DNA of 53,461 nucleotides from GCA-2701705 sp964342155 (lineage in GTDB: Bacteria > Pseudomonadota > Gammaproteobacteria > GCA-002705445 > GCA-002716945), in contig CAYFEQ010000007.1 of NCBI GenBank assembly GCA_964342155.1, forward strand, positions 1 through 53,461, written 5' to 3'. This document shows positions 1-7,768 of the stretch, one piece after another (position 1 is the first letter of the stretch; every line of letters starts with the position of its first letter). The notes under the pieces are model-generated. The model ran no database searches. It worked only from the letters and a program-made list of their open reading frames with translations, and was not told where the DNA came from. The position numbers and the translations under genes are program-made.

Positions 1-103
1 AAAACTAATAATTATTTGCATACATCAATATATTATAATATACTTATATATATTGCCTCCTCTGCTTATTTAAGGGGCTGACAAGGATCGTTGGCTTCTT
101 AAA
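1..103. other. AT-rich left edge, no gene seen
   Basis: This short stretch lies downstream of the gpm-like gene. It is very AT-rich and holds no ORF, tRNA or convincing terminator. Positions 29-58 form an AT-only imperfect palindrome with no GC stem and no clear T-run. A Shine-Dalgarno-like AGGAGG is present on the minus strand near 55-62 but no start codon follows at a normal distance. Confidence 0.5.
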
Positions 104-649
104 CTAATCTTCAACAAACAAATGAGTGCCAACTTTTATCTCATATGAACTAACATTTTCCGTAGTATTTTTACCAAAAAAGACGGATATAGCTCGTATT
201 GTATTACCATGAGAAACAACTAGAATTTTTCCTGTTTTCGGCAATTCAATAAGAAAAGAGTCTACTCTGTCATGGACATTTTTTAGACTTTCACCATTTG
301 GAGGACACACCTCCCAACCTCTACGAGCTAAGAAAAAAGTTTCCTCTCCAACCTCGCTTTTAATTAAATCTTTACTTTTGCCAGACCAATCCCCATAACT
401 TCTTTCTTTGAGCCTTTCATCTATAATAAACTCTTTTTCAGTGATTATATTTGTTGTTTGTGTAGCTCTTTTAAGTGGAGAGGAATAAATATAATCAAAA
501 TCAACATCATGAAATTCAGTTTGTAATTCATGCGCCTTCTTTAATCCTAATTCAGTAAGATTTGGGTCATGCCAGCCAGTAAACAGTTTCTTTTCATTAT
601 ATTCTGATTGTGCATGTCTGACGAACCAGATCGATCGGCCTTTGGTCAT
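104..649 (-). CDS. gpmA: 2,3-bisphosphoglycerate-dependent phosphoglycerate mutase-like histidine phosphatase
   Basis: Probably interconverts 3- and 2-phosphoglycerate in glycolysis/gluconeogenesis through a phosphohistidine intermediate in the cytosol. The N-terminal RHAQ motif (residues 11-14) carries the catalytic histidine, where most relatives read RHG or RHGE. The following FTGWHDPNLTELG stretch is typical of dPGM rather than of generic phosphatases, and the second histidine is in SHGN (146-149). At 181 residues it is much shorter than enterobacterial GpmA (about 250), matching the short form seen in some proteobacteria. It is the last gene of the his-tat run, 2 bases after tatC. A broad-specificity histidine phosphatase is the alternative. 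Confidence 0.8.
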   Translation of the reverse strand: MTKGRSIWFVRHAQSEYNEKKLFTGWHDPNLTELGLKKAHELQTEFHDVDFDYIYSSPLKRATQTTNIITEKEFIIDERLKERSYGDWSGKSKDLIKSEVGEETFFLARRGWEVCPPNGESLKNVHDRVDSFLIELPKTGKILVVSHGNTIRAISVFFGKNTTENVSSYEIKVGTHLFVED

Positions 650-651
650 AC

Positions 652-1461
652 TTAATTATCATTCTTTTCATTATCATTTTCAACAGCAGATAAATCATCA
701 ACTAATTCATCTTTTGCTTCAGAGTGTTCTTTGGGATTGACAAATCTAGAAAAAAATATACCTAGTTCATAAAGTATCCAAATTGGTACTGCTAAGAGTG
801 TTTGTGAAATTACATCAGGTGGGGTTAATAACATTCCTATAATAAATGCACCAACTATTACATATGGTCTTTTTTTTGTTAACCGCTCTTTTGTGGTGGC
901 ATTTGTATAAACGAGCATAATTGTAATAATAGGAACTTCAAAAGCAAATCCAAATGCAAAAAACAAAGTAACTACAAAATCTAAATATCTTCCTATGTCT
1001 GTCATGACTGCAATTCCTTCAGGTGCAATACTTACAAAAAATGCAAAAATCAATGGAAATACAACAAAGTATGCAAAGGCAGCACCTAGATAAAATAAAA
1101 TGCTGCTAGATAAGATTATAGGAAAGATTAATTTTTTTTCATGTTCATACAGCCCTGGCGCAATGAATCTCCATAGATGATACAGGATGAACGGTATCGT
1201 AATGAAAATTGACAATATTAAAACTAATTTAAAAGGTATAAAAAATGGTGAGGCTACATCAATTGCAATCATGTTGCTACCACTTGGTAGGCTAGCAATC
1301 AATGGTGCGGCTAATCTAGTATATATTTCATCAGCAAAAGGAAAAAGAATAATAAAAATAACAAGAATAAAAAAAAGAATTTTAGATATTCTTGATTTTA
1401 ATTCTTTTAAGTGGGGTATATATGACTTGAAAGAATTGTCATTTGTTTTTTCTGAATTCAT
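652..1461 (-). CDS. tatC: Sec-independent protein translocase TatC
   Basis: Large multispanning subunit of the twin-arginine translocase, which with TatB recognises the RR signal peptide of folded exported proteins. The 269-residue protein starts with the usual soluble N-terminus containing HLKELKSRI and has about six hydrophobic segments. It keeps the family stretch around FRFAPGLYEHEK-like residues (here WRFIAPGLYEHEKK) and the FGFAFEVPI helix. The charged tail is acidic. It overlaps tatB by 4 bases (ATGA coupling) in a tatA-tatB-tatC order directly behind hisE, an arrangement known from Pseudomonas. Confidence 0.96.
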   Translation of the reverse strand: MNSEKTNDNSFKSYIPHLKELKSRISKILFFILVIFIILFPFADEIYTRLAAPLIASLPSGSNMIAIDVASPFFIPFKLVLILSIFITIPFILYHLWRFIAPGLYEHEKKLIFPIILSSSILFYLGAAFAYFVVFPLIFAFFVSIAPEGIAVMTDIGRYLDFVVTLFFAFGFAFEVPIITIMLVYTNATTKERLTKKRPYVIVGAFIIGMLLTPPDVISQTLLAVPIWILYELGIFFSRFVNPKEHSEAKDELVDDLSAVENDNEKNDN

Positions 1462-1724
1462 GAAGAGCTGTCTTTATCATCTTTTATTGTTTTAATTTCA
1501 TCCTCAATTCTGTTCATGTGACTTTTTTGTTCTTTGATAATCTTATTAAGATCTGAGGATTCAGTTTCTTGATCTATGGATTCCTTTATTGATAGAAAAT
1601 GTCTTTGTATTTTACCGAACCATTTCCCCATATAGCCTGCAACCACAGGCAATCTCTCTGGTCCAAGGACAAAGAGCATTAATAATAGGATTAAAAGAAG
1701 TTCCCAAAAACCTATATCAAACAT
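1458..1724 (-). CDS. tatB: Sec-independent protein translocase TatB
   Basis: Membrane-anchored partner of TatC in signal-peptide binding. The 88-residue protein has a single N-terminal transmembrane helix (about residues 6-22) ending in the diagnostic FVLGPERLP hinge, followed by an amphipathic helix and a charged, lysine- and glutamate-rich tail. The length is short compared with E. coli TatB (171) but normal for compact genomes. It sits 6 bases after tatA and overlaps tatC by 4 bases, so the three Tat subunits should be made together. Confidence 0.93.
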   Translation of the reverse strand: MFDIGFWELLLILLLMLFVLGPERLPVVAGYMGKWFGKIQRHFLSIKESIDQETESSDLNKIIKEQKSHMNRIEDEIKTIKDDKDSSS

Positions 1725-1730
1725 AAAAGT

Positions 1731-1931
1731 TTACTTTTTATCATCTTTACCAGATTCATTTTCAATAACTTTGTCATTAGCATCTTCATCTTTTGAAGAT
1801 TTTTTGAAACTTTTTATTGCCGCACCAAGATCAGAACCTACATTTCTAAGCTTTTTTGTGCCAAATAATACAATCACTATGACAAGTATTAATAATATTG
1901 AACCTGGACCAATACCACCGGTAAACATCAT
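1731..1931 (-). CDS. tatA: Sec-independent protein translocase TatA
   Basis: Pore-forming subunit of the Tat export system. It is 66 residues, with an N-terminal transmembrane helix (about 8-23), the conserved FG turn in VLFGTKKL, and an amphipathic helix containing the LGAAIKSFKK stretch typical of TatA/E. The C-terminal tail is strongly charged. The start codon overlaps the hisE stop by 4 bases, tying Tat synthesis to the histidine operon transcript. Confidence 0.95.
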   Translation of the reverse strand: MMFTGGIGPGSILLILVIVIVLFGTKKLRNVGSDLGAAIKSFKKSSKDEDANDKVIENESGKDDKK

Positions 1932-2275
1932 TCATACCTCTTCTGTTTTCTCATCTCTTTTTCATCAAGTCCTGAAATTCCAAACCTTCTATTAAGTTCA
2001 TCTAAAATATCTTTTGATGATAACTGATTAAATGATAAAGCCACTAAGCTATGAAACCACAAATCTGCTGCCTCATGAATCATTTGTTTAGTATCTTTTG
2101 ATTTAATTGCTTCTATAAATTCATTGGTTTCTTCAAGTAATTTTTCAGATATATACTCGTTACCTTTACTAAAACATGAAGAAACATAGGACTTTTCAGA
2201 GGGTGAATTTAATCTTTCGACCATAACATTATCTAATCGATCTAAAATATTCTTTTTATTGACTACATTATTCAT
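1928..2275 (-). CDS. hisE: phosphoribosyl-ATP pyrophosphatase HisE
   Basis: Catalyses hydrolysis of phosphoribosyl-ATP to phosphoribosyl-AMP, the second step of histidine synthesis. The all-alpha MazG-like fold shows the acidic metal-binding helices EKLLEETNEFIEA and HEAADLWFHSLVAL. At 115 residues it is a stand-alone HisE without the HisI cyclohydrolase domain, and no hisI is found in the window. It lies 22 bases downstream of hisF and overlaps tatA by 4 bases. The hisE-tatABC order resembles Pseudomonas, where hisI normally precedes hisE. Confidence 0.94.
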   Translation of the reverse strand: MNNVVNKKNILDRLDNVMVERLNSPSEKSYVSSCFSKGNEYISEKLLEETNEFIEAIKSKDTKQMIHEAADLWFHSLVALSFNQLSSKDILDELNRRFGISGLDEKEMRKQKRYE

Positions 2276-2297
2276 ATTAACAGACTAACATAAATTC

Positions 2298-3062
2298 TCA
2301 GAGACGTACTAAAACTCCATGTTTTTTGAGATATTCTTTTACTTCTTTTACCGAAAAAACTGAAAAATGAAAAATACTAGCAGCAAGTATGGCATCAGAA
2401 TGACCTTTTAATACAGCATCACGAAGATGGTTAAGTGTTCCCGCTCCACCTGATGCAATAACCGGTATAGTGGTCGCAACAGAAATAGAGTTTAATAATT
2501 CAATATCAAAGCCTTCTTTTGTCCCATCTCTATCCATGCTAGTGAGTAAAATTTCTCCAGCTCCTCTTTCTTGTAATTCTAAAGCCCATTCATATACATC
2601 CAAATCTGTTTCTCTCCTTCCTCCATGTGTATAGACTTTCCAACCATTACCTTTCGTATCTTTTTTGGCATCAATTGCAGCCACTATACATTGACTACCA
2701 ATTTTACTACTTAACTCATTAATTATATTTGGATCAGCTACAGCGGCACTATTAATTGTAACTTTATCCGCTCCTGCATTGAGAAGATTTGTTACATCAG
2801 CAAAAGTAGAAACTCCACCGCCGACTGTCAATGGGATGAATACCTCCTTGGCTACTTTTTCTACAACATCAATAATAGTTTTACGATTTTCATGTGTGGC
2901 GGTGATATCTAAAAAAGCAATTTCATCTGCTCCTTCAGAATCATAACGTTTTGCAACTTCTACTGGATCACCAGCATCTCTTATATCTTTAAATTTTACT
3001 CCTTTAACAACTCTACCGTTGTCTATATCTAAGCAAGGTATAATTCTTTTTGTAATACTCAT
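2298..3062 (-). CDS. hisF: imidazole glycerol phosphate synthase, cyclase subunit HisF
   Basis: Forms imidazole glycerol phosphate and AICAR from PRFAR using ammonia channelled from HisH. It is a (beta/alpha)8 barrel of 254 residues with the N-terminal IIPCLDIDNGRVVKG signature. The catalytic aspartates are D12 and D131 (in AAIDAKKD), and the phosphate-binding loops are TVGGG and ASGGAG. It follows hisA by 1 base. The HisH partner is two genes upstream, so the heterodimer is encoded in one transcript. Confidence 0.97.
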   Translation of the reverse strand: MSITKRIIPCLDIDNGRVVKGVKFKDIRDAGDPVEVAKRYDSEGADEIAFLDITATHENRKTIIDVVEKVAKEVFIPLTVGGGVSTFADVTNLLNAGADKVTINSAAVADPNIINELSSKIGSQCIVAAIDAKKDTKGNGWKVYTHGGRRETDLDVYEWALELQERGAGEILLTSMDRDGTKEGFDIELLNSISVATTIPVIASGGAGTLNHLRDAVLKGHSDAILAASIFHFSVFSVKEVKEYLKKHGVLVRL

Positions 3063-3063
3063 T

Positions 3064-3792
3064 TCAATTATTAAACAAATTTATTGTCTCATTAAGATTT
3101 ATTTTTTGTTCATAGAGTGCTTTACCAATAACAGCTCCAGATAAACCATATTTAGTTAATGTATCTAATTTTTTTATATCATCTATAGAACTAATTCCAC
3201 CAGAAGCTATTACAGAAATATCATTAGATTTAACAATATTTTCTATTGCAGAAAAATTAATACCTGCCAACATACCATCCTTACTAACATCCGTGAAAAC
3301 TACTTCCGAAATATTATGCTGTTTAAGATTATTAATAAATTTCTTAGAATCATATGCCGTTGATTTTTTCCATCCTTCGGTAGCTAAATTCCCATTCTTT
3401 ATTGCAATATCAACTATGATTCTCTCCTTTATTTTTTTATCTAAAGTAGACAGAAAATTCAGATCATCAACAACTTTTGTTCCTAATATAACTCTATCTA
3501 TTCCAATATTAAGATATAAGTTGATGTCATCTATATTTCTTATTCCTCCACCAACTTGTATGTATAGATTAGGAAATGTTTCTTTGATGTTAGAAATATG
3601 ATCAAAATTAACAGGTTTGCCAGATTTAGCTCCATCTAAATCGATAATATGTAAGTTTTTTGTTCCTTGATTTACCCATTCTTGAGCTACAGATAAAGGG
3701 TCATCAGAATACGTTTTAATTTGTTGATAGTCACCTTTATTTAATCTAACACACTGCCCATTTTTTAAATCTATTGCTGGAAAAATCTTCAT
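3064..3792 (-). CDS. hisA: ProFAR isomerase HisA
   Basis: Isomerises the ProFAR aminoaldose to the ketose PRFAR, the substrate of HisHF. It is a (beta/alpha)8 barrel with N-terminal IFPAIDLKNGQCVRL, including catalytic D8, and with QVGGGIR and ASGGISS phosphate loops. An upstream in-frame start at 3813 exists, but the ATG at 3792 gives the canonical MKIFPAIDL start and 242 residues, close to the family norm, and leaves 7 bases after hisH. It sits between hisH and hisF. Confidence 0.95.
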   Translation of the reverse strand: MKIFPAIDLKNGQCVRLNKGDYQQIKTYSDDPLSVAQEWVNQGTKNLHIIDLDGAKSGKPVNFDHISNIKETFPNLYIQVGGGIRNIDDINLYLNIGIDRVILGTKVVDDLNFLSTLDKKIKERIIVDIAIKNGNLATEGWKKSTAYDSKKFINNLKQHNISEVVFTDVSKDGMLAGINFSAIENIVKSNDISVIASGGISSIDDIKKLDTLTKYGLSGAVIGKALYEQKINLNETINLFNN

Positions 3793-3799
3793 TTTAAAT

Positions 3800-4444
3800 C
3801 TATAAACTGCCATCCCATTTTATAAAATTTTCCAAAAATTTTAATCCTATTTTAGAACTTTTTTCTGGATGAAATTGGACTGCAACAATATTATCTCTAT
3901 ATATTGCTGATACAAACTCTATGCCATAAGAAGTAGTCCCCAAGACAAGTTCTTTATTTTTAGGTTCTACAAAATAACTATGAACAAAATAAAAATAGCT
4001 GTCATCATCAATTTTATTCCATAAAACATGATTGGCTATTTTTTTAACCTTATTCCACCCCATATGCGGAATTTTGAGTTTTTTATTTTCGTCATGTAAA
4101 GCTATTTCTAAACTTGATACTTTGCCATCAAATATATTTAGACAATTAACACCTTTGTTTTCCATACTCAATGTCATTAAAACCTGTAGGCCCATACAAA
4201 TCCCAAGAAAAGGTTTTTCCTTTATTATTGTATTAAATTCATTAACGGAGAATGTTTTTGATATATTCGACATACATTCAGACACAGCTCCTTGACCAGG
4301 AAAAATAATATGACTACAATTTTTAATTTGTTCTAAAGAATTAGTAACTTTAACTTTTGAATTTTTATCAATCACATAATCAACCGCTTTTGCAACGCTA
4401 TGGAGGTTTCCCATTCCATAATCAATAATTGCAATCTCGGCCAT
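3800..4444 (-). CDS. hisH: imidazole glycerol phosphate synthase, glutaminase subunit HisH
   Basis: Class I glutamine amidotransferase that releases ammonia for HisF. It is 214 residues, with the nucleophile C83 in FLGICMGLQ and the His-Glu pair H192/E194 in VQFHPEKS completing the triad. The oxyanion-region PGQGAV loop is present. It overlaps hisB by a single base and is followed by hisA, the standard hisB-hisH-hisA-hisF order. Confidence 0.97.
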   Translation of the reverse strand: MAEIAIIDYGMGNLHSVAKAVDYVIDKNSKVKVTNSLEQIKNCSHIIFPGQGAVSECMSNISKTFSVNEFNTIIKEKPFLGICMGLQVLMTLSMENKGVNCLNIFDGKVSSLEIALHDENKKLKIPHMGWNKVKKIANHVLWNKIDDDSYFYFVHSYFVEPKNKELVLGTTSYGIEFVSAIYRDNIVAVQFHPEKSSKIGLKFLENFIKWDGSL

Positions 4445-5037
4445 TAGATTAGTTCTTTAGTCGATGGTATTTTATTTAACTGTCTAGAATCAATGGACAC
4501 TGCCATTTTAAGTGCTTTTCCAAATCCTTTAAAAATTGTTTCTGCTATGTGGTGAGAATTAGCACCTTTCAAATTGTCAATATGCAATGTTACTTTTGCA
4601 TGGTTAACAAAACCTTGAAAAAACTCCTGAAGCAAGTCTACATCAAATTCACCTACGCGTGACCTAGGGTACTTCACATTATATTCTAATCCTGGTCTAC
4701 CCGAAAAATCTAAAACCACTCTAGATAAAGCCTCGTCTAAAGGTATATATGCTGATCCAAATCTAACAATTCCTTTTTTATCTCCTAATGCCTTTTCTAT
4801 CACTTGTCCTAAGACTATGCCAATATCTTCAACAGTATGATGAGCATCAATTTCTAAGTCACCGTGCGCCTTCATACTCAAATCTAGCATGCCATGTTTG
4901 GCAACTTGCTCTAACATATGTTCAAGGAAAGGAAGACCTGTTTCTAAAGAAGCACTTCCCATTCCATCTAGATTAAGTTCAGCATTAATATTAGTTTCTT
5001 TTGTTTTTCTTTCTATCTGGGCTATCCGTTTTTTCAT
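4444..5037 (-). CDS. hisB: imidazoleglycerol-phosphate dehydratase HisB
   Basis: Dehydrates imidazole glycerol phosphate to imidazole acetol phosphate, using a dimanganese site. The protein is 197 residues and monofunctional, lacking the N-terminal HAD phosphatase domain fused to enterobacterial HisB. Metal ligands are visible in DAHHTVEDIG and NSHHIAETIFKGF, with FLEHMLEQ upstream. It is the first his gene of this run and lies 17 bases behind the alpha/beta hydrolase gene. A separate histidinol-phosphatase must be encoded elsewhere. Confidence 0.96.
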   Translation of the reverse strand: MKKRIAQIERKTKETNINAELNLDGMGSASLETGLPFLEHMLEQVAKHGMLDLSMKAHGDLEIDAHHTVEDIGIVLGQVIEKALGDKKGIVRFGSAYIPLDEALSRVVLDFSGRPGLEYNVKYPRSRVGEFDVDLLQEFFQGFVNHAKVTLHIDNLKGANSHHIAETIFKGFGKALKMAVSIDSRQLNKIPSTKELI

Positions 5038-5054
5038 ATGATATCTATAACATA

Positions 5055-5849
5055 TTATAAGGTTTTAAGCCATCCCCTGACGGCCTTAAGTAATTCATCA
5101 CTGTTATCTTGATGATAATGATTAGAGCCATATATTTCAATTTGTGATGATTTTATGTTGGATGACATCTTTATACTTTTAAATCTTTCACTTGCATTTT
5201 TTTTAACAAAATTATAATCATACTCTCCAAAAATATCTAATATAGGTTTTTTAATTTTTTTAAATGGATACGGCCTAATAATTCTTTGTCCAAGATCTGT
5301 TGCCTCTGAACCTATTAAAACAAATGCATCAATTGAACTTACTCCATATTTTTCAATCCATGACATCAACATATGTACTCCGCAGCTATGAGCAATGATG
5401 ATTATATCTTTATTGGTTTTAGAAATTTCTTTTATGCTTGCTTGTATTCTTTCTGTTGAATAATTAAAAATACCAACATAGTCATAATATGTAGATCCTT
5501 TTTCTAAAACAGGTAACTGCATAGAGTATGTATTAAAACCACTTTCAAACAATCCTAACCTCAATGGATTGATTACAGATTCTTCATCGGGATGGAGTCC
5601 TCGACCATGAAGTAATAAGATAGATTTTTTATATTGAGAGGATAAATGTTCAATAACAAAAAATCTCTCTCCAAGATTAGATGAAAGCTCAATCAAATTA
5701 CCATCAAATATATTTTCTAGTATTTGTTTATGTATATTTTTTTCCTTTTTATAATTTGGTTTTTCTTCACCCAACAAAAGTTTTGAGTTCAACGTAAACC
5801 AAAATATAAGAAAATATGCTAGTCCTTTAACCCAGAAGTTTTTGAACAT
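5055..5849 (-). CDS. DUF3530-like alpha/beta hydrolase, exported
   Basis: A 264-residue protein with an N-terminal hydrophobic segment (about residues 8-27) that looks like a signal peptide or anchor. It has an alpha/beta-hydrolase fold, with LLHGRG at 79-84 for the oxyanion hole, the nucleophile elbow AHSCG (S155), an acidic residue in DIFGEYDYN and a histidine in NHYHQD. The layout resembles the DUF3530 family, whose substrate is unknown. It overlaps the 3' end of pip by 23 bases, so translation may be coupled. Function cannot be assigned beyond a probable periplasmic or membrane-attached hydrolase. Confidence 0.7.
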   Translation of the reverse strand: MFKNFWVKGLAYFLIFWFTLNSKLLLGEEKPNYKKEKNIHKQILENIFDGNLIELSSNLGERFFVIEHLSSQYKKSILLLHGRGLHPDEESVINPLRLGLFESGFNTYSMQLPVLEKGSTYYDYVGIFNYSTERIQASIKEISKTNKDIIIIAHSCGVHMLMSWIEKYGVSSIDAFVLIGSEATDLGQRIIRPYPFKKIKKPILDIFGEYDYNFVKKNASERFKSIKMSSNIKSSQIEIYGSNHYHQDNSDELLKAVRGWLKTL

Positions 5850-6768
5850 CGCTAAATATCTCTAAAATCTTTAATGTAATTCCTTCCTCTAATAATGAAT
5901 GTCCTGCATTATCAATCACAAATAAATCTGAATTATTAAGCTTTTTTTGAAGATCATGAGCTTGATTAAGAGGACAAACTATATCGTATCTACCATGAAC
6001 TATAAATGTTTTAATATTTTCAATTTTTTTTATGTTTTTAAGGATTTGATTTTCATCTATAAAACAATTGTTTTGAAAAAAATGTGTTTCAATCATTGCT
6101 AATGAAGCTGAACAACTTAAAAACTGATTAACAACTTTTTTTGAGGGTAATAATGTTGAGCAATACCCTTCCCATTCAGCCCATTTAGTAGAATATTTTT
6201 CTGACTCTATAACATCATTGCCATGTATTCTTTTATGATATGCTGACAAAAAGCTTTTCCTTTCTTCTTCAGGTATATCTTTGATAAATTCATTCCAATG
6301 CTCAGGAAAAATTGATGACGCACCATTTTGATAAAACCAATCTATATCTTTTTTTCTACATAAAAAAATACCTCTTAATACAAGAGAATATATACTTTCG
6401 GGATATTCCTCTGCATACAAAAGAGCTAATGTAGACCCCCAAGATCCACCATATAAAATAAATTTTTCTATTTCTAATTCTTTAGAGATTTTTTTTATAT
6501 CTTGAATTAATGATTGAGACGTATTATTTTCAACTGAACAATAAGGTTTTGATTTACCTGAACCGCGTTGGTCAAAAAGTATAATTCTATATATTTCAGG
6601 ATTGAAATATCGCCTATAGATTTCACTAAGCCCAGCTCCAGGACCTCCATGAAGGAAAATAACTGGCGTACCTTTAGGGTTACCAACTTGTTCTATATAA
6701 ATCTCATGAGTATCATCTACTTTTAAAAACTGTTCTTTATATGGATTTATTTCTGGAAATAAGTGCAT
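5827..6768 (-). CDS. pip: proline iminopeptidase
   Basis: Peptidase family S33 enzyme that removes N-terminal proline from peptides in the cytosol. It is 313 residues, the usual size, with HGGPG at 40-44 and the nucleophile S109 in GGSWGS. DQRGSG follows the second strand, an aspartate lies in VHGRYDIVCP, and the catalytic histidine is in DNAGHS near the C-terminus. The cap-region WAEWE stretch is characteristic of Pip as opposed to other S33 members. It lies 10 bases behind lpxL and overlaps the next hydrolase gene. Confidence 0.92.
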   Translation of the reverse strand: MHLFPEINPYKEQFLKVDDTHEIYIEQVGNPKGTPVIFLHGGPGAGLSEIYRRYFNPEIYRIILFDQRGSGKSKPYCSVENNTSQSLIQDIKKISKELEIEKFILYGGSWGSTLALLYAEEYPESIYSLVLRGIFLCRKKDIDWFYQNGASSIFPEHWNEFIKDIPEEERKSFLSAYHKRIHGNDVIESEKYSTKWAEWEGYCSTLLPSKKVVNQFLSCSASLAMIETHFFQNNCFIDENQILKNIKKIENIKTFIVHGRYDIVCPLNQAHDLQKKLNNSDLFVIDNAGHSLLEEGITLKILEIFSDVQKLLG

Positions 6769-6778
6769 TATTATCTAG

Positions 6779-7762
6779 CTACTTGTAAGGATATTCTCCA
6801 CCTTGTGGTCTTGTTTGGAAAAGTCTCAAGCTCCACATATATTGACTTAAGTCTTTACTTATTAGATTCTCTAATCTTGCATTTATTGATCTAGCATCTT
6901 TTTCATTGTCACCGGATGGGAAATTTTCTAAAGGTTTGTCTACATAAGTTTTATAACTATTTGAGTTTGAATCATAGAGATTTATACATGGTATTACAGC
7001 AGCATTAGTTAATGAAGAAAGTTTACCAATTGAACTCAGGGTTGCTTTTAATTCATCAAAAAAAGGCACAAAAACAGAATCTTTCTTACCAAGATCTTCG
7101 TCTGCAAGATAATAAAAAACTAATGGTTTTTTTAATGCTTTAATTATATTTTTGAAGATAAATTTTTCTCTTGGGAATACGACAACATTATCTGTAGATT
7201 TACTTCTAGATCTTCCAATAAACCAATTTAATAATTCGTTTCTAAAAGGTTTATAAATGCTAATTATAGGGAATGATGAAATTGATCTTCCTCCAAAATC
7301 AAGTGTAACCGTGTGAGCTGTAAATAGAATTACAGATCTTCCGTTTTGTAATTCATTTTGTATATAATGGATATTATCTAAAGAACATATTTTTTGAAGT
7401 TTAATATCGCTTTTCCACCATAAAACAGGAATGTTTAAATATGATTTTCCAAGATTTTTAAAATATTCTTTCACTATTTGTTTTATTTCAATCTTGCTTT
7501 TATCCTTAAAACATAAGCTAAGATTCTTTTCAGCGATATTTTTTCTTTTTTTATTTGTTGTGTAAATAAGAAAACCTAAAAAAGCCCCGATTGTGTCACG
7601 GAATATTTTTGGCAAATAAGTCAAAATTAGTGATAGTAAAATTATTATCCATCCCAACCAATATTGAGGGAAAAAATATCTATATGAAAATTTTTCACCT
7701 TCATTTACCTGCATATTTAAAGGATTGTTCTCTGATAAAAAAGGCTTGGCTCTATCTGTCAT
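6779..7762 (-). CDS. lpxL: lipid A acyltransferase (LpxL/LpxM family)
   Basis: Transfers a secondary acyl chain to Kdo2-lipid IVA or a related lipid A precursor at the inner membrane. The 327-residue protein has a membrane anchor at about 35-60 and the catalytic HX4D/E motif (H150 to D155). Downstream blocks YKPFRN and FVPFFDELKAT match the LpxL-type family. Whether it acts first or second on the disaccharide cannot be read from sequence, so the symbol is provisional. It lies between trkH and pip. It indicates an outer membrane with acylated LPS. Confidence 0.85.
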   Translation of the reverse strand: MTDRAKPFLSENNPLNMQVNEGEKFSYRYFFPQYWLGWIIILLSLILTYLPKIFRDTIGAFLGFLIYTTNKKRKNIAEKNLSLCFKDKSKIEIKQIVKEYFKNLGKSYLNIPVLWWKSDIKLQKICSLDNIHYIQNELQNGRSVILFTAHTVTLDFGGRSISSFPIISIYKPFRNELLNWFIGRSRSKSTDNVVVFPREKFIFKNIIKALKKPLVFYYLADEDLGKKDSVFVPFFDELKATLSSIGKLSSLTNAAVIPCINLYDSNSNSYKTYVDKPLENFPSGDNEKDARSINARLENLISKDLSQYMWSLRLFQTRPQGGEYPYK

Positions 7763-7768
7763 GGTATT

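Noticed and set aside
29..58. AT palindrome after gpm as a terminator
   Set aside because: The stem is entirely A/T, imperfect and lacks a GC clamp or T-run, which is common by chance in this composition.
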